Source of the DNA: Halobacteriales archaeon YIM A00010
GTDB lineage: Archaea; Halobacteriota; Halobacteria; Halobacteriales; Haloarculaceae
Reading direction: 5' to 3'
Assembly (NCBI GenBank): GCA_025041175.1
Contig: JAKCFJ010000001.1
Span: 1,488,001-1,552,000, forward strand
DNA: 64,000 bases
Program-made: the position numbers and the translations under genes
Notes under the pieces: model-generated
What the model was told of the DNA's origin: nothing
Database searches by the model: none
The model's input: only the letters and a program-made list of their open reading frames with translations
Shown: piece by piece, positions 43,938 through 52,224 of the stretch
How the letters are laid out: every line of letters begins with the position of its first letter
Position numbering within the stretch: the first letter of the stretch is position 1

Positions 43938-44789
43938 ATGACAGACGACGCTAACATAACCGGAACCAACGTAACGACACCGACCGCCTCGGCTCAGAAC
44001 TTCAGGTATGGCTCTCATTTCGATGCTCCTGGGTGGGTAGCCCCGGACACCCTCACCCTCATCGCCGGCGAGGGAGATCTCGCGGCCGGACCGTACGGAG
44101 CGTTCGACCACGTTGGAACGAGCGGGTTGGATGTGACGATCGACACCGGCGAAGCGATGGTGTCGGGCTCGATCATCGCTCGGGACGACCAAACCACCAT
44201 CACGCTCCCCGAATCCACGGCGGGCATCACCGTACAGGCCGGCTACCATCCAGATTCTATCGATTCCGTGCAAGTCGATGTCTCGGGAAACTTTGCGTCG
44301 GGCACCAAGACCATCGACCTGTGGGAGTTCGATACGAACTCAACCGATGTCACCGCAACCACCAATCTCCGGACGCTCGGGCCTGTGATCTCCGTGGAGA
44401 ACTCCCGCTATGAAACCGACGATGGTTCTGGCACCACGGTGGATAATACGGACGCACTCGGGGGTGTGGGAGCGGCCAACTACGCCCGGACGGATATTAA
44501 CGAATCCTTTGATGGGGCTGTTGACATCAACGGACAGCTTGCCATCGACCAAGAAAATTCCCACATCGAACTTCAGGAGACCGACACGAGCCAAATCTAC
44601 CGGATCGGTGGGTCTAACGAGCATCTGAACCTCTTCGATCCAGATGGTCCGGGTATCATCCGCATCCGTGGCTCGGATGGACTTGTCGAAACTAAAGACG
44701 GGCTGATCGTCACATCCGGAAGCACCGCGTATGAGATCCAGAAGGATGGCACCGATGGTTCGGGCATTATCAACTTCAAAACCACATGA
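43938..44789 (+). CDS. Fibre-like minor tail protein
   Basis: A 283-residue beta-rich protein: an N-terminal attachment-like domain (GTNVTTPTASAQNFRYGSHF, VTIDTGEAMVSGSIIARDDQ), the fibre hallmark ALGGVGAANYARTDINESFD, then a short shaft (SHIELQETDTSQIYRIGG, IIRIRGSDGLVETKDGL). Probable tail fibre. Its stop overlaps the next ATG by four bases. Confidence 0.65.
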   Translation: MTDDANITGTNVTTPTASAQNFRYGSHFDAPGWVAPDTLTLIAGEGDLAAGPYGAFDHVGTSGLDVTIDTGEAMVSGSIIARDDQTTITLPESTAGITVQAGYHPDSIDSVQVDVSGNFASGTKTIDLWEFDTNSTDVTATTNLRTLGPVISVENSRYETDDGSGTTVDNTDALGGVGAANYARTDINESFDGAVDINGQLAIDQENSHIELQETDTSQIYRIGGSNEHLNLFDPDGPGIIRIRGSDGLVETKDGLIVTSGSTAYEIQKDGTDGSGIINFKTT

Positions 44790-45493
44790 CACATAGCACC
44801 ATCGATGGATCGGAATACAACGCTGTCACCGCGGACGGCGACGATATCAAAGAGATCACCGTGGATGGAACGGTCGTGTGGCAGGCCGTCCAAATCGTTG
44901 ATGACTTCGAGGACGGGGATGATTCGGGGTGGGACGTTCCGAGTTCGACCGGCTCGGATGCGGTGGTCACTCCCGGCCTCGATAACACGGATTACAAGTG
45001 GGAAATCACGGGCTTCCGGGAGCCTCACCTTTCGGGCAACTCCACGGTCGACCGCGGACCACAACCCGGCGACCTGTGGGAGTTTTGGTTTCAAATCACC
45101 AATACGACGAGCGGCGGGGTGATCAACCGGTTCGAATTCGCTACGTACGGCCAGGACGACGGCCATTTCTACCGCATCGAGTGGGAGCGTGAAACCGGCG
45201 ACAATGAGCTGTCAATAGAAAAATACTCCGGTGGCTCCCAAGAGCTGGTCGACACGGACCCGAACTTTTCCCCCTCGATGGATTTCCCCTATCGCTGTCG
45301 CATCGGGTGGAACCACGGAGACAATCAAATAGCTGTCGACATGATCACCCCCGGCGGAGATATCGTCGGATCGGTTTCGATCACCGACGATTCATCGGCA
45401 TCGGCAAGTTTCCAAGACCAAGGCATCCGGATCGAAAACTCGGGGAACAACACGTGCGAATACGACGAAATCAAGATCACTGACACGATCTAA
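44786..45493 (+). CDS. Lectin-like (LamG/concanavalin-type) tail protein
   Basis: 235 residues. An N-terminal 35-residue unit (DGSEYNAVTADGDDIKEITV) is followed by a jelly-roll domain (VDDFEDGDDSGWDVPS, YKWEITGFREPHLSGN, WEFWFQITNTTSGGVI, FYRIEWERETGDNELSIE, YRCRIGWNHGDNQIAVDM), as in LamG-type carbohydrate-binding modules. Likely receptor binding; it is coupled to the fibre gene before it and precedes a beta-helix gene. Confidence 0.7.
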   Translation: MTHSTIDGSEYNAVTADGDDIKEITVDGTVVWQAVQIVDDFEDGDDSGWDVPSSTGSDAVVTPGLDNTDYKWEITGFREPHLSGNSTVDRGPQPGDLWEFWFQITNTTSGGVINRFEFATYGQDDGHFYRIEWERETGDNELSIEKYSGGSQELVDTDPNFSPSMDFPYRCRIGWNHGDNQIAVDMITPGGDIVGSVSITDDSSASASFQDQGIRIENSGNNTCEYDEIKITDTI

Positions 45494-45503
45494 CACCAAC
45501 ACA

Positions 45504-47063
45504 ATGGCATTACCACACGAAGCACCGTTAGACGGCTTCCACCGGCGGATTGGCGGAAGCGCAGGCAAGGGCACCCACGGCGGTACGGACATCTCCCGCC
45601 CGGAGGGGATGCCCACCCGCGACGAATGTGAGTACCACGTCTCCAAACCGAGAGAGTTCGTTTCAGCCGTCCAAGAAGACGGTGCGACGATCTATTTGGA
45701 CAAAACGATCGGGCTTACGGGGTACGTTCGGCGCACCGGCGGCATCGACATGGGTTCTGATGTGGCTATCGTCGGTGGGTATTGTGACCCGGACGTTCCC
45801 GGTCGTGGTCCCCAAATCGTCTGTGAAGAAAACGGCCACCGAGTCCTCGAGAGTGGGTATGGCACCGCTCCATCACTGTGGGGGGTGTCGTTTCTCGGCC
45901 CCGAACTCGAATACGTCGATCCGGACCACACCGCTCCTGGATTTGACGACATGCAGGGCACCGGCCTGTGGTCTCACGACACGGCGGGGACGCTCACCGT
46001 CGTTGGGTGTGAGTTCCGCGGATGGAGCCTCGCCGGCCTTGAAATCGGCTCCCGGTCGAAGAACACGGATGCTGTTATCGAGCGCACGACCTTCCATAGA
46101 AGCTCCATGGAGCATCTCGGGTACGGTATCGAGCACTACAACGGCGACCTCTCGCTGAATGAGTGTTTCCTCGATACCTGCCGCCATGGCATTTCCGGCT
46201 TCGGATATCCGGATTGTTCGTGGAGTATGACGAATTCGGTCGTCGGGCCTGGGCCATGGTCGGGCCACGCGCTTGACATGCATTGTCTGGCGAATAATCT
46301 CAGCGATTCCGCGGCTGAGAAATACCCACTCGGGGGGGATACAGCGGGCGGAGACATCCTGATCGAACGCTGTTCGATCATGTCGACGTGGGACGTAGGA
46401 GATTACGCGCAAGAGGGGTTCGCTCTCCGGGGCATTCCGACCGGGGAAGCCCACATCAACAATTCCCACTTCTGGCATACAGCCCGACCGAGCGCGGTGA
46501 ACGCGCAGGGGCAAGCGTACCGCCAAGAGACCGACGCGTGGACCGATTTCTACGTCACGGGCAATATCTACGGCCCGAACGTCCGCGATGGGCGTACGGA
46601 CGTGGGCGCACCGCTCGCAGTCGATCGGGATGGAGACGATGGCGACAACGGAAATGATCAACATATGAAACTGATAGTGGACGGCCTCGGTGGCCCCGGC
46701 GTGAACGGTAATTATGAGATCGTCGTTCACGGCGACGTTTCGGGCACCGAGCAGAACGAACCGAGCGAATCGATCGAGGAGATCAGCGATAATCGAAAGA
46801 TGATCAGCGGGAACATGTGGGGTGGTGTCGATGAATTCGAACTCGCGGAAGGTGCCATCCCCGTCTCCGCAACGTTCGATGGCGTGCCCGCTCGCATTCT
46901 CCGCGACGGCGACGACATCACGGGCTCGCTCGTTGGCAACGGCCTCGATGGCGGGCACGACGAAAACGTTGTCACCGAATCGGACCTCGAAGCCCTGCGC
47001 GAGTGGGTGGCCGGCCAGCTCAACTCGCTCGAGATCGTCTCCGGTGGTGGTTCCGATGAGTAG
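45504..47063 (+). CDS. Beta-helix tailspike-like protein
   Basis: A 519-residue protein with parallel beta-helix repeats (IGLTGYVRRTGGIDMGSDVAI, LTVVGCEFRGWSLAGLEIG, LSLNECFLDTCRHGISGFG, EAHINNSHFWHTARPSAVNA), a C-terminal small beta domain (MKLIVDGLGGPGVNGNYEIV) and a short coiled coil (LREWVAGQLNSLEIVSGG), the last shared with the protein at 28398. Probable adhesin or depolymerase of the virion. Confidence 0.78.
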   Translation: MALPHEAPLDGFHRRIGGSAGKGTHGGTDISRPEGMPTRDECEYHVSKPREFVSAVQEDGATIYLDKTIGLTGYVRRTGGIDMGSDVAIVGGYCDPDVPGRGPQIVCEENGHRVLESGYGTAPSLWGVSFLGPELEYVDPDHTAPGFDDMQGTGLWSHDTAGTLTVVGCEFRGWSLAGLEIGSRSKNTDAVIERTTFHRSSMEHLGYGIEHYNGDLSLNECFLDTCRHGISGFGYPDCSWSMTNSVVGPGPWSGHALDMHCLANNLSDSAAEKYPLGGDTAGGDILIERCSIMSTWDVGDYAQEGFALRGIPTGEAHINNSHFWHTARPSAVNAQGQAYRQETDAWTDFYVTGNIYGPNVRDGRTDVGAPLAVDRDGDDGDNGNDQHMKLIVDGLGGPGVNGNYEIVVHGDVSGTEQNEPSESIEEISDNRKMISGNMWGGVDEFELAEGAIPVSATFDGVPARILRDGDDITGSLVGNGLDGGHDENVVTESDLEALREWVAGQLNSLEIVSGGGSDE

Positions 47064-47598
47064 GGACGAACGCGAGAGGAAGGCCGACGAAGACACATCT
47101 TCGGGTGCTACACCTGGGGTAAACGGTGGTCGATCACCCCTGCACGGGTCTCAATCAGCCCCCGATCCACCACCCCAGAAACCGGATGGCCCATCCCCCG
47201 ATGATCGGGATGGGACCCGGTGGGAGGTGTGGTACCAGGAACTCAAACCGCTCGCGGGTTACCTACCGATGGGAAAATACGAGGAAGATACGGAACGCGA
47301 TGGTTTCATGTCGTACAGCGTGGAGGTTCATGCAGCGATCATCGGCGTGTCGGTCGGCCTGGCAGCCGCGCTCGGAGGGAACGTCGAACTCCTGATGATG
47401 CTCGTTGGAGCGGCGTTGGGTGTCGGTCGCATTCAACAGCAATTCTCCGAGACTGTCACCGAGCACCTGATTCGAGAGCCATGGTATGCGCTCGGTGGAG
47501 CGGCGGTGGTGTGGCTTGGGTATGCGCTCATCACGGGTGATTACAGCTCGATAGAACAGGTGTCCGAACTTCTTAGCGTGAGAGAGATGCTGACATAA
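47056..47598 (+). CDS. Membrane protein with two transmembrane segments
   Basis: 180 residues from the ATG at 47056, which overlaps the preceding stop (ATGAGTAG). A hydrophilic N-terminus (Pro/Asp/Gly-rich) precedes two membrane segments (AAIIGVSVGLAAALGGNVELL and YALGGAAVVWLGYALITGDY). It is the first of three small membrane proteins at the end of the virion operon; a holin-like egress role is a guess from position. Confidence 0.65.
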   Translation: MSRDERERKADEDTSSGATPGVNGGRSPLHGSQSAPDPPPQKPDGPSPDDRDGTRWEVWYQELKPLAGYLPMGKYEEDTERDGFMSYSVEVHAAIIGVSVGLAAALGGNVELLMMLVGAALGVGRIQQQFSETVTEHLIREPWYALGGAAVVWLGYALITGDYSSIEQVSELLSVREMLT

Positions 47599-47678
47599 TC
47601 ACCGTGAGGCACGATGGGCGATGGGGATAACAACACCGCCTCGAAGCCTGGGTGGGACGGCGCGGAGGTATAGACGGA

Positions 47679-47963
47679 ATGGAAGACCAACAATTCAGAC
47701 AACGGACGCTCACGATACTGGGATCGGTCGGGTACCTCACCGCGTTGGCATTGATGATCGTAGATATCATGCCCGAGGTATCCGTCCCACTGAGAACGAT
47801 ATTCATCGTTTTGCTCACGTCCTCGGCATTACTCGGCGTTGATTACGGGATCGATGTGTTCGATCTCCTTAGCCACGAAACGAACCGGCCACACAAGCCA
47901 GACTCGGACCGCCCGGTGAATAACCCGGATGGAATAACGGATAATAGAGATGATAAGAAATGA
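47679..47963 (+). CDS. Small membrane protein, holin-like
   Basis: 94 residues from the ATG at 47679: two hydrophobic helices (LTILGSVGYLTALALMIVDI and LRTIFIVLLTSSALLGVDYG) and a charged C-terminal tail (HKPDSDRPVNNPDGITDNRD), the general layout of holins. Overlaps the next gene by four bases (ATGA). Confidence 0.6.
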   Translation: MEDQQFRQRTLTILGSVGYLTALALMIVDIMPEVSVPLRTIFIVLLTSSALLGVDYGIDVFDLLSHETNRPHKPDSDRPVNNPDGITDNRDDKK

Positions 47964-48262
47964 TCATGGCGCAACTGCAACTTTTAACAATCCAACCTGA
48001 AGTAATACTGCTCATCGCGGCAGCGACGTGGATCGGAGCAGCGTTGGCAACCGGCATTCCCCGCCATCGATTCCCAAGTGAATTCCCCTTCCTGTTCGCC
48101 TCGGTGGGGGTAATCTCATCGATCATCGGGGTGACTGAGCTTGCCCCCCCAAACGTCGATGTGATTCTCACGCTTCTCGGCGTCATTTTGTTCACCATCA
48201 TCCCCATCGTAACGACGGTGAAGCTGTACCGAACGTACCCACCTCGGAATGTGGGTGTGTGA
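47960..48262 (+). CDS. Small membrane protein with three transmembrane segments
   Basis: 100 residues with three helices (VILLIAAATWIGAALATGI, FLFASVGVISSIIGVTEL, VILTLLGVILFTIIPIVTTV) and a short basic end. Coupled to the genes on both sides (ATGA before, GTGTGA after). Function unknown. Confidence 0.6.
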   Translation: MIMAQLQLLTIQPEVILLIAAATWIGAALATGIPRHRFPSEFPFLFASVGVISSIIGVTELAPPNVDVILTLLGVILFTIIPIVTTVKLYRTYPPRNVGV

Positions 48263-49653
48263 TAACTTTGCAGGATAACATGACTACCTCCGAGGACACC
48301 TCCGAGCGGGGAGTATCGAATTCGACACACATCGGTTGCAAACGTGACGGCGCAGGAGAGCTAACGCGCATCGAGACGATGGTGTGCTCCGCGCTCCCCT
48401 CCTCGAGCGGTGAGATCGGGGGCGACCTGGGTGTCTCACCATCCACGGTCCGCGATCATGTCGCGTCGATCCGAGCGAAGGGCTATCCGGTAGAGTACGA
48501 CCGCTCGGCCGGCGTGTACCGCCTCGGGCCACCCGCTCCCCAGGAGAGCGAGACTCCGGAGGAGAGCGAACCGGTGATGGGGAACGAACCACCGATTCGG
48601 GATATCGATACCCCCGACCCACGCCCGACCCACCTAACCACCCAGTCGAAGCGTGAGACGACGGTCGAAGCGAAGAGCCTTGCGGAGGAGTTAGAAGCGT
48701 CGATCATCGAGCGCCTCGAAGCAAAGGCTCCGGTCAAAGCCCCGTTGACGAGTACCGCCGGCCACGAAGACATGGTACTGCACATCACGGATGTGCACAT
48801 GGGAGACGTGGTGGAGGGGACAGAGACGGTCGAACTCGACAATGGCCGGGTAGTACCCGTAGAGGTATTCAATCCGAGCGTCACCGAGCGGTCGTTCGAG
48901 CATATCACGGACAAAATTCTCGAACTCCGGTCGATGTTCGAGGGGGAACGGGCGTTTGATACGCTCCACGTGCTCTACGGCGGGGATTTCATCACCAACG
49001 AGAATGTATATGATTCCCAAGCTCACGACATCGCCATTCCGATCAGTAAGCAACTCTCTCGCTCGGTCGCCATGGCGACCCACCAAATCAAGACGTTCGC
49101 TGAACACTTCCCGAGCGTGCAGGTCATTTGCCAAGCCGGGAACCACGGAGAGATACGCTCGAGGGGTTCGTCCTCGAAAGCGAACTTCGACCGCGTTGGG
49201 TACCTGTGGCTCCAAGATAGGATCGCTGAAACTGACATCGAGAACGTCTCGATGATGGTCGAAGGAGGCCAATACTATCGGAATTTCTCCATGCGTGGGG
49301 GGAAGATGGCCGGGCACTTGCGTCACGGCCACGAAGCCCCCAAACACATCGAAGCGACCCGCATGTCTGAAAGCAAATGGAGAGGGTGGCAGGCCGCCCA
49401 CCGGTTCGACGTGGCCTATCTGGGGCATTACCACAACGCGCGGAAGGCTCACGTTCTGCACCAGCAACCCGTGTTCATGTCACCGAGCATGAAACCCGGA
49501 AGCGAGTTTGCCGAGCGCATCGGATCCCCGGATTGTTCGGATCACAGAAAGATGGCGACCGTCCATGGCGTCAGTGACGACCGGCCGGTCACATGGGAAT
49601 GTGTAATCGATGATGTGGATTTGGATCTCGATTACGCCGCGTTGACTGAGTGA
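48259..49653 (+). CDS. Winged-helix/calcineurin-like phosphoesterase fusion
   Basis: A 464-residue fusion. Residues about 35-90 form a winged helix (RIETMVCSALPSSSGEIGGDL, VSPSTVRDHVASIRAKGYPV). After an acidic linker comes a metallophosphoesterase core with DVHMGD, YGGDFI, GNHGEIR, and GHYHNARKAH, the two-metal ligands of the calcineurin/Mre11 superfamily. It may be a nuclease or phosphatase acting on viral DNA. Start is a GTG at 48259 overlapping the previous stop, or the ATG at 48280. Last plus-strand gene, facing the early module. Confidence 0.85.
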   Translation: MITLQDNMTTSEDTSERGVSNSTHIGCKRDGAGELTRIETMVCSALPSSSGEIGGDLGVSPSTVRDHVASIRAKGYPVEYDRSAGVYRLGPPAPQESETPEESEPVMGNEPPIRDIDTPDPRPTHLTTQSKRETTVEAKSLAEELEASIIERLEAKAPVKAPLTSTAGHEDMVLHITDVHMGDVVEGTETVELDNGRVVPVEVFNPSVTERSFEHITDKILELRSMFEGERAFDTLHVLYGGDFITNENVYDSQAHDIAIPISKQLSRSVAMATHQIKTFAEHFPSVQVICQAGNHGEIRSRGSSSKANFDRVGYLWLQDRIAETDIENVSMMVEGGQYYRNFSMRGGKMAGHLRHGHEAPKHIEATRMSESKWRGWQAAHRFDVAYLGHYHNARKAHVLHQQPVFMSPSMKPGSEFAERIGSPDCSDHRKMATVHGVSDDRPVTWECVIDDVDLDLDYAALTE

Positions 49654-49695
49654 GCGTCTGTTTCTACGGTTCGTTATACGCGCGCAGTGGCAACG

Positions 49696-49980
49696 CTACC
49701 ACCCACCATTCTCAACGGGGGAGTTCGGGTTCATGACCCTAACCCCAAGATCGGCAGCGAAACCCCGCACGTCGTCTTCGCGAAACACATGCCCGCAGGG
49801 AACCATCAGATAACAGTCGAGAGCGTCCACTGTGGGCACCGGTCGGGGGAAATCATCCCACAATTCAGTCGAGAGGGGTGGGGGGAAGTCATCCCGTTCA
49901 TCCGGTGGTATTCTCCACTTGTACGGCCGGGTTTTCTCCACCTTCTCATAGCAGAACGGGCAGTGTGTCGGTCGTTTCAT
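49696..49980 (-). CDS. Zinc-ribbon protein (94 aa)
   Basis: CPFCYEKVEKTRPYKW at the start and YLMVPCGHVF later suggest a C2-CH zinc site; the middle is acidic and Pro-rich. Its ATG overlaps the stop of the preceding gene (ATGA). Last gene of the leftmost early operon on the minus strand. Confidence 0.65.
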   Translation of the reverse strand: MKRPTHCPFCYEKVEKTRPYKWRIPPDERDDFPPPLSTELWDDFPRPVPTVDALDCYLMVPCGHVFREDDVRGFAADLGVRVMNPNSPVENGGW

Positions 49981-50174
49981 TGGTGTCCCTCTCTCGCTGC
50001 ATTCGCTGCTCGATTTTCTAACTCTCTCGAACCGTCGGAATATTCACAGTCGTTCATGTGATTCTCTATTACGATCTCAGCCATAACCATCGTTGTCCAC
50101 TCAACAGACGCTCCACAACCAAGACACGTCGCTCTCCAATTGTACCTCATATTCCACCCACGCCCGCCATTCAC
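49977..50174 (-). CDS. Zinc-finger protein (up to 65 aa)
   Basis: CLGCGASVEW followed by ENHMNDC gives a C2HC-type zinc finger. The frame begins with a GTG at 50174 that overlaps the previous stop (GTGTGA); an ATG at 50150 (MRYNWRATCLGC) is an alternative start. Confidence 0.65.
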   Translation of the reverse strand: MNGGRGWNMRYNWRATCLGCGASVEWTTMVMAEIVIENHMNDCEYSDGSRELENRAANAAREGHQ

Positions 50175-50338
50175 ACCACCTCTCCGGCTTCAGTATCGAA
50201 CGAGTAGAGATGGTTGTTGATACAAACGAGAACGACGGCCGGCCCATCGTGTTGCACATCGTGGGGTTCGACCGGACGGCTTCCGCACGTCGGACACTCC
50301 GATTCCCCATCCACACATTCCCATGCAGCGTTACTCAT
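50171..50338 (-). CDS. Zinc-binding protein (55 aa)
   Basis: MSNAAWECVDGESECPTCGS with a later LVCINNHLYSF gives a CxxC plus C/H pair. The start at 50338 overlaps the upstream stop as ATGAGTAA. No family recognised. Confidence 0.65.
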   Translation of the reverse strand: MSNAAWECVDGESECPTCGSRPVEPHDVQHDGPAVVLVCINNHLYSFDTEAGEVV

Positions 50339-50537
50339 AGCAAACGTACCCACATTCACAAGTATACGGATCTCTTATGGTAAACTCCCATCCCCCTTTC
50401 TTCGTGTTAGACCGTTCACAGATGGGGCAGTCGATCGTCACCGGTTCAACCAACTCTTGCCGTCTTATGACCGCAATCGGCATCCCCTCAACTGCCCCAT
50501 CGCTGTCACACTCCGTACCCTTTGGTTCCGCGCCCAT
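50331..50537 (-). CDS. Zinc-ribbon protein (68 aa)
   Basis: Starts at the ATG at 50537 (MGAEPKGTECDSDG), 40 bp after a TATA box; the longer reading to 50609 would place the start inside the promoter. Zinc ligands are in CPICERSNTKKGGW and CECGYVCYE. First gene of a four-gene operon of small zinc proteins. Confidence 0.7.
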   Translation of the reverse strand: MGAEPKGTECDSDGAVEGMPIAVIRRQELVEPVTIDCPICERSNTKKGGWEFTIRDPYTCECGYVCYE

Positions 50538-50569
50538 ATCCTTAATGGTTTGTGTGTGTGTAAAAACTT

Positions 50570-50581
50570 TCCGTATATAAC
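50570..50581 (-). promoter_or_regulatory. TATA box of the leftmost early operon
   Basis: On the minus strand gttatatacgg lies about 35-40 bp before the ATG at 50537, in an A/T-rich leader. It fits an archaeal TATA box driving the four zinc-protein genes to 49696. Confidence 0.6.
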
Positions 50582-50670
50582 GTTCTTGTAGTGTTACGAA
50601 AAAAGGCATGAATCCACCGCCGTATGCGTAAATAACTCACAACGCGAGTAGAGTTTTCACCCGGTGACGA

Positions 50671-51078
50671 TCAATAGTATCCGGGGCTGGATGTGTCGGA
50701 CTCATCGGCCGCAGCCGATTTCAACTCTTCGAGTTCATCGGCAGGGAGCGATCCGATGGGAGACCCACCCTCTTCACCGTTCGATTCGAGTGTGCGCTCG
50801 ACCGGGGAGAACAAGGCGTACGCCAACGCGTTGCGCGCCTCTACCGGAAGGAACTCGCCCGAATTGCGCATGTGGTAATTCTCAGCCTTGAAGAGAACCC
50901 CCAACAGCTCCCCACCAAGAGAATCGTGAAGCGCCGATTGGTCGGCAAAGCGTGTGATCCGGTCGGTGAGTTCGTCCCACCGATCATCGGGTGTGGCTTC
51001 ATCGCCCAGGCCAAGGTCGAAGCGATCCCCGAAGATGAATTCCGTCTCCTCGCTCCCCGTCTCGTCTCGCTCGCTCAT
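50671..51078 (-). CDS. Hypothetical early viral protein (135 aa)
   Basis: Acidic helical protein (DDRWDELTDRITRFADQSAL, GELLGVLFKAENYHMRNSG, ARNALAYALFSPVERTLES). It begins MSERDETGSEE, nearly the same as the next upstream gene product (MSERDETESGG), because the start region is duplicated. Coupled by ATGA. No function recognised. Confidence 0.65.
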   Translation of the reverse strand: MSERDETGSEETEFIFGDRFDLGLGDEATPDDRWDELTDRITRFADQSALHDSLGGELLGVLFKAENYHMRNSGEFLPVEARNALAYALFSPVERTLESNGEEGGSPIGSLPADELEELKSAAADESDTSSPGYY

Positions 51079-51275
51079 AACAACCCCCTCGATTTCCGGA
51101 ACTCACCTTCCGGGACCGCCCACCCGAAATGATTCTTACATTCCGGGCAGATTATGTCCACGGCGCGGACATACTCTCTACTATCGATGTCAACCGCGAA
51201 GTCACCACAACCACACCGAACCGTGGCATCATCGTAGTTCAGACCCCCGCTCTCCGTCTCGTCTCGCTCGCTCAT
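51075..51275 (-). CDS. Zinc-ribbon protein (66 aa)
   Basis: Start at 51275 (MSERDETESGG), overlapping the preceding stop. RCGCGDFAVDIDSREYV then ICPECKNHFGWAVPEG is a four-cysteine zinc ribbon. The 30-bp junction around its start is repeated at its own 3' end. Confidence 0.7.
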   Translation of the reverse strand: MSERDETESGGLNYDDATVRCGCGDFAVDIDSREYVRAVDIICPECKNHFGWAVPEGEFRKSRGLL

Positions 51276-51502
51276 AACAACCCCCCGGCGATCATTAGAA
51301 CGCTGAAATGTTGAAGGATCGTCAACGCGACCCACAACACGACAGCGACAGTTGCTCCGAGGACGACCAGCTGAAGAACAAACCCAACGATCGCCGCGGC
51401 CATTCCCCACCCGAACACACGTCTGAATAGCCCCGCGTCCTCTTTGAGTTCCTCGCGTTGGTCGTGGAAAAACTGGCTGTCAAACGGATCGTCGTCTCTC
51501 AT
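51272..51502 (-). CDS. Small membrane protein (76 aa), paralogue of 63293-63478
   Basis: Start at the ATG at 51502 (MRDDDPFDSQFFHDQREEL). A short charged N-terminus is followed by two membrane helices (GFVLQLVVLGATVAVVLWVA and the LQHFSVLMIAGGLL end). The LxVLGxxxAVVLWxAxxILQ core matches the membrane protein near the right edge. Overlaps both neighbours by ATGA. Confidence 0.7.
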   Translation of the reverse strand: MRDDDPFDSQFFHDQREELKEDAGLFRRVFGWGMAAAIVGFVLQLVVLGATVAVVLWVALTILQHFSVLMIAGGLL

Positions 51503-51822
51503 TCGTCTCCCCCCGCTGAGAGTAGCCCATCTTCGGCCGCCTTGGCCACGGAAAACGCCAAGGCTGTCGACTGACCGACCGTGAGTGTTCCGTCCCCACC
51601 CATCTCCGCGTAGACATCGGTTGCTACCGCCAACCACATGGCGGCATAGGTCTCTTCGACCGAGAGATCCGCACGCAACCCCTCCGCGCAATTCCACAAA
51701 AAGCCATCGCCCGCGGCCTTCGATTGTTCGAGACCATCGGACAGCATACCGGCGATGGGACCGCCATCTTCCGCTCTCTCTCCCGCCAGTTCCAATACGT
51801 CGTTGGTATCGTTTTCTGCCAT
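51499..51822 (-). CDS. Hypothetical early viral protein (107 aa)
   Basis: Start at 51822 (MAENDTNDVLELAGER). Helical and acidic (EQSKAAGDGFLWNCAEGLRA, VEETYAAMWLAVATDVYAEM, QSTALAFSVAKAAEDGLLSA). First gene after a 137-bp gap holding a structured element. No function recognised. Confidence 0.65.
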   Translation of the reverse strand: MAENDTNDVLELAGERAEDGGPIAGMLSDGLEQSKAAGDGFLWNCAEGLRADLSVEETYAAMWLAVATDVYAEMGGDGTLTVGQSTALAFSVAKAAEDGLLSAGGDE

Positions 51823-51893
51823 AGTTGCTTTCTCCGCGCGGGCACACCCCCACACCATCACACACCGACCGCTCCCGACATCGGCGCGCCCAT

Positions 51894-51942
51894 GCCTCCG
51901 TGGGGGGTTGCACCCCTCCCACGGCGTGGATACCGTGGAGGC
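51894..51942 (-). other. Structured leader: nested inverted repeats
   Basis: GCCTCC (51894-51899) pairs with GGAGGC (51937-51942). Between them CCGTGGG and CCCACGG close a further hairpin with a GGG/CCC extension, and an overlapping CCACGG/CCGTGG stem is mutually exclusive with it. The element lies 70-120 nt before the start at 51822, in a gap between operons, so it may be a leader switch or a terminator. Confidence 0.45.
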
Positions 51943-51959
51943 TCCGCGATCGCCCGCTG

Positions 51960-52220
51960 TTAGTCGTCTGGATCGTGGGTTGCCGGATCGGCGTAGAACA
52001 CTACCACGCCATTAACCCCCTCAAATCTCCGTCCGATGGAGACTCGACCAGATGAATCCACACGCCCTTCTCTCGAACTCGTTTCCGGACTATCGGCCAC
52101 GAGTTCTACCAATTCTTCGATTACTTGCGCCCGGTCCCGGTCGCCGCGTTCGAGCAGCGATGCCTTGCCTGCCAACGCCTCGGCCAGCTCCTCGTCGGAA
52201 ATCGTATCGTCGTTGCTCAT
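51960..52220 (-). CDS. Small protein with an AbrB-like C-terminal segment (86 aa)
   Basis: Helical N-terminus (ISDEELAEALAGKASLLERG, RDRAQVIEELVELVAD) and a C-terminal segment RVDSSGRVSIGRRFEGVNGV then VVFYADP, which recalls the swapped-hairpin AbrB/SpoVT fold. That similarity is short and tentative. Confidence 0.6.
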   Translation of the reverse strand: MSNDDTISDEELAEALAGKASLLERGDRDRAQVIEELVELVADSPETSSREGRVDSSGRVSIGRRFEGVNGVVVFYADPATHDPDD

Positions 52221-52224
52221 TTTC

